Source: Actinomycetes bacterium (lineage in GTDB: Bacteria > Actinomycetota > Acidimicrobiia > Acidimicrobiales > Acidimicrobiaceae). From it: a stretch of DNA of 5,744 nucleotides. Made by a program: the position numbers and the translations under genes. The stretch is taken from the NCBI GenBank assembly GCA_021819025.1, contig JAKASN010000147.1, forward strand, positions 1 to 5,744. Direction: 5' to 3'. Each line of letters opens with the position of its first letter. Position 1 is the first letter of the stretch. Below, piece after piece: positions 4,656 to 5,744 of the stretch. The notes below the pieces were generated by a model. The model saw nothing but the letters and a program-made list of their open reading frames with translations. It searched no databases and was not told the DNA's origin.

Positions 4656-5744
4656 TTATTCGTCGGCCACGATTGAACCAACTCGATCGCCGAGATTGGG
4701 ATTTCGTTTCGTGAGAGCGGTGGCATAAATCACCGCCACGACTACCACTGCCAAGGCAACGTAAGGATACCAATTGTAGGGGGTGGGTTGTCCAGGCTTG
4801 GCAAGGTAATACAGCGGCACAATGATCGAAAGTGCTCCGAGAACCGGCAAGAGACCGTGCTTGATGCCATTGAATTCAGCGGGGCGAAAGCGACGGTAGT
4901 AGACGGGTAGGGCCAAGTTGGACAAGAGGTAAACCACAAGCACCAAGATGGTTCCCAGCGTGGATGACTCTGCGAAGAAGTTGACCGGGTCCATGCTTCC
5001 GCTCCCAAGCACGTGTGCAAGCGCCCATCCCCCGATGATCAAAACCGCAATGCTTACAAAGACGGTAATGGCATTAACTGGGGTCTGGCGTTGTGGGTGA
5101 ACCTTGCCAATCCAGGACGGTAGGAGCCCCTCGCGTCCTGCGGAAAACACTAAGCGTGCCTGGGAGTTGGTGCCCGCAACGAGAGCTCCGAGTGTCGAGG
5201 TCATCCCTGCGAGGTAAGCAAAAAAGGCCAGTACTCCTAAAACGCCGTCGGCGACGGTGATAAAGGGAATCGCGGCGTTGCCGAGCTTGGTGACGTTATA
5301 GCCGAATCCGGTCACCGTGGCATATGCGAACAAGACATAGCTCACCACCATGATCGCCACCGATGCAAAGACTGCTCTTGGCACGTTGCGGCGGGGATTG
5401 GTGGTCTCTTCGGCGAGCGCGGCAGAGTTCTCCCATCCGATAAAAAGATAGATCGCTAAAGGAAAGCCCGCCGCGAGGCCGCTCATGCCGTTGAGTATGT
5501 GGCTCGGTTCAAATGGCTTCAAGGAGAGATGGCCCGCGCCTTTGACGATGGCGACAACTGAGACGATGACGAGCACGGTTATTTCGAAGGCGAAGAAGAA
5601 GCCCGCTACTTTCGTGGAGAGCGAAACTCCACGAATCATCAACAGTACCGCTAACCCGGTGAGAATGACGGTGAAGATTCCCCAAGGGACGTTCCAATGG
5701 AAGTAGCGCTCCAGGGTGATGGAGAGGAATCCCCCAGATATCGC
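4656..5744 (-). CDS. APC-superfamily amino acid/polyamine permease, 5' end outside window
   Basis: This is an inner-membrane secondary transporter of the amino acid-polyamine-organocation superfamily. 362 residues are in the window and the frame is still open at base 5744, so roughly the first quarter is missing; a TTG/ATG pair near 5642 lies inside a membrane region and is not the start. About nine membrane segments are visible, fitting TM4-TM12 of a 12-TM protein. Diagnostic features are GWENSAALAEE at the TM6 break, then TTNPRRNVPRAV in the following cytoplasmic loop, and after TM8 SQARLVFSAGREGLLPSWI with a downstream KVHPQRQTPVNA, both typical of the superfamily. The C-terminus ends in a short charged tail (KRNPNLGDRVGSIVADE). 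Substrate cannot be assigned from these motifs; amino acids or amines are the usual ones. It converges on the queuosine cluster and shows no evident functional link to it. Confidence 0.93.
   Translation of the reverse strand, partial: AISGGFLSITLERYFHWNVPWGIFTVILTGLAVLLMIRGVSLSTKVAGFFFAFEITVLVIVSVVAIVKGAGHLSLKPFEPSHILNGMSGLAAGFPLAIYLFIGWENSAALAEETTNPRRNVPRAVFASVAIMVVSYVLFAYATVTGFGYNVTKLGNAAIPFITVADGVLGVLAFFAYLAGMTSTLGALVAGTNSQARLVFSAGREGLLPSWIGKVHPQRQTPVNAITVFVSIAVLIIGGWALAHVLGSGSMDPVNFFAESSTLGTILVLVVYLLSNLALPVYYRRFRPAEFNGIKHGLLPVLGALSIIVPLYYLAKPGQPTPYNWYPYVALAVVVVAVIYATALTKRNPNLGDRVGSIVADE

Noticed and set aside
5637..5642. TTG/ATG as the start of the permease
   Set aside because: The frame is open for 34 more codons to the window edge and encodes a further APC-like membrane segment, so the true start is outside.
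1..5744. CRISPR array, insertion sequence, integrase or phage genes
   Set aside because: No regularly spaced repeats, transposase motifs, terminal inverted repeats or phage structural genes are visible. The window reads as ordinary chromosome.

Overview
The window carries five protein genes of a free-living bacterium. Two run off the window edges. Nothing fixes the taxon. Mid-to-high GC, GTG and TTG starts, a short single-domain QueF and a short YhhQ/VUT-type transporter would fit an actinobacterium (perhaps an acidimicrobial one), but that is a low-confidence inference.

Layout. On the minus strand, 2106 to 1 encodes most of a secreted penicillin-acylase-family N-terminal-nucleophile hydrolase; its C-terminus lies beyond base 1. 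A 332-bp divergent intergenic region (2107-2438) separates it from a plus-strand queuosine-precursor cluster: queC (2439-3131, preQ0 synthase), queF (3230-3709, preQ0 reductase) and a small YhhQ/VUT-family membrane protein (3740-4360), probably an importer of a queuosine precursor. A gene-poor gap of 295 bp follows. Convergent to the cluster, 4656-5744 (minus) is the C-terminal three quarters of an APC-superfamily amino-acid/polyamine-type permease; its start lies beyond base 5744.

How the genes work together. QueC turns 7-carboxy-7-deazaguanine into preQ0 and QueF reduces preQ0 to preQ1, the base that Tgt inserts into tRNAs with GUN anticodons. The transporter would feed salvaged preQ0/preQ1-like bases into the same step. 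FolE, QueD, QueE, Tgt and the late queuosine enzymes are not in the window, so this locus combines late de novo synthesis with probable salvage. The acylase and the permease are not evidently linked to it.

The most interesting stretch is the queC leader (about 2285-2438). It holds a weak promoter candidate, a small hairpin, a 7-nt segment that can pair with the 3' arm of a second hairpin, and that second hairpin followed by TTTTT just before the queC ribosome binding site. This is the layout of a transcription attenuator or riboswitch, yet it does not match the preQ1-I consensus as I know it. A 48-codon ORF with a good ribosome binding site covers the same stretch and ends inside the queC ribosome binding site.
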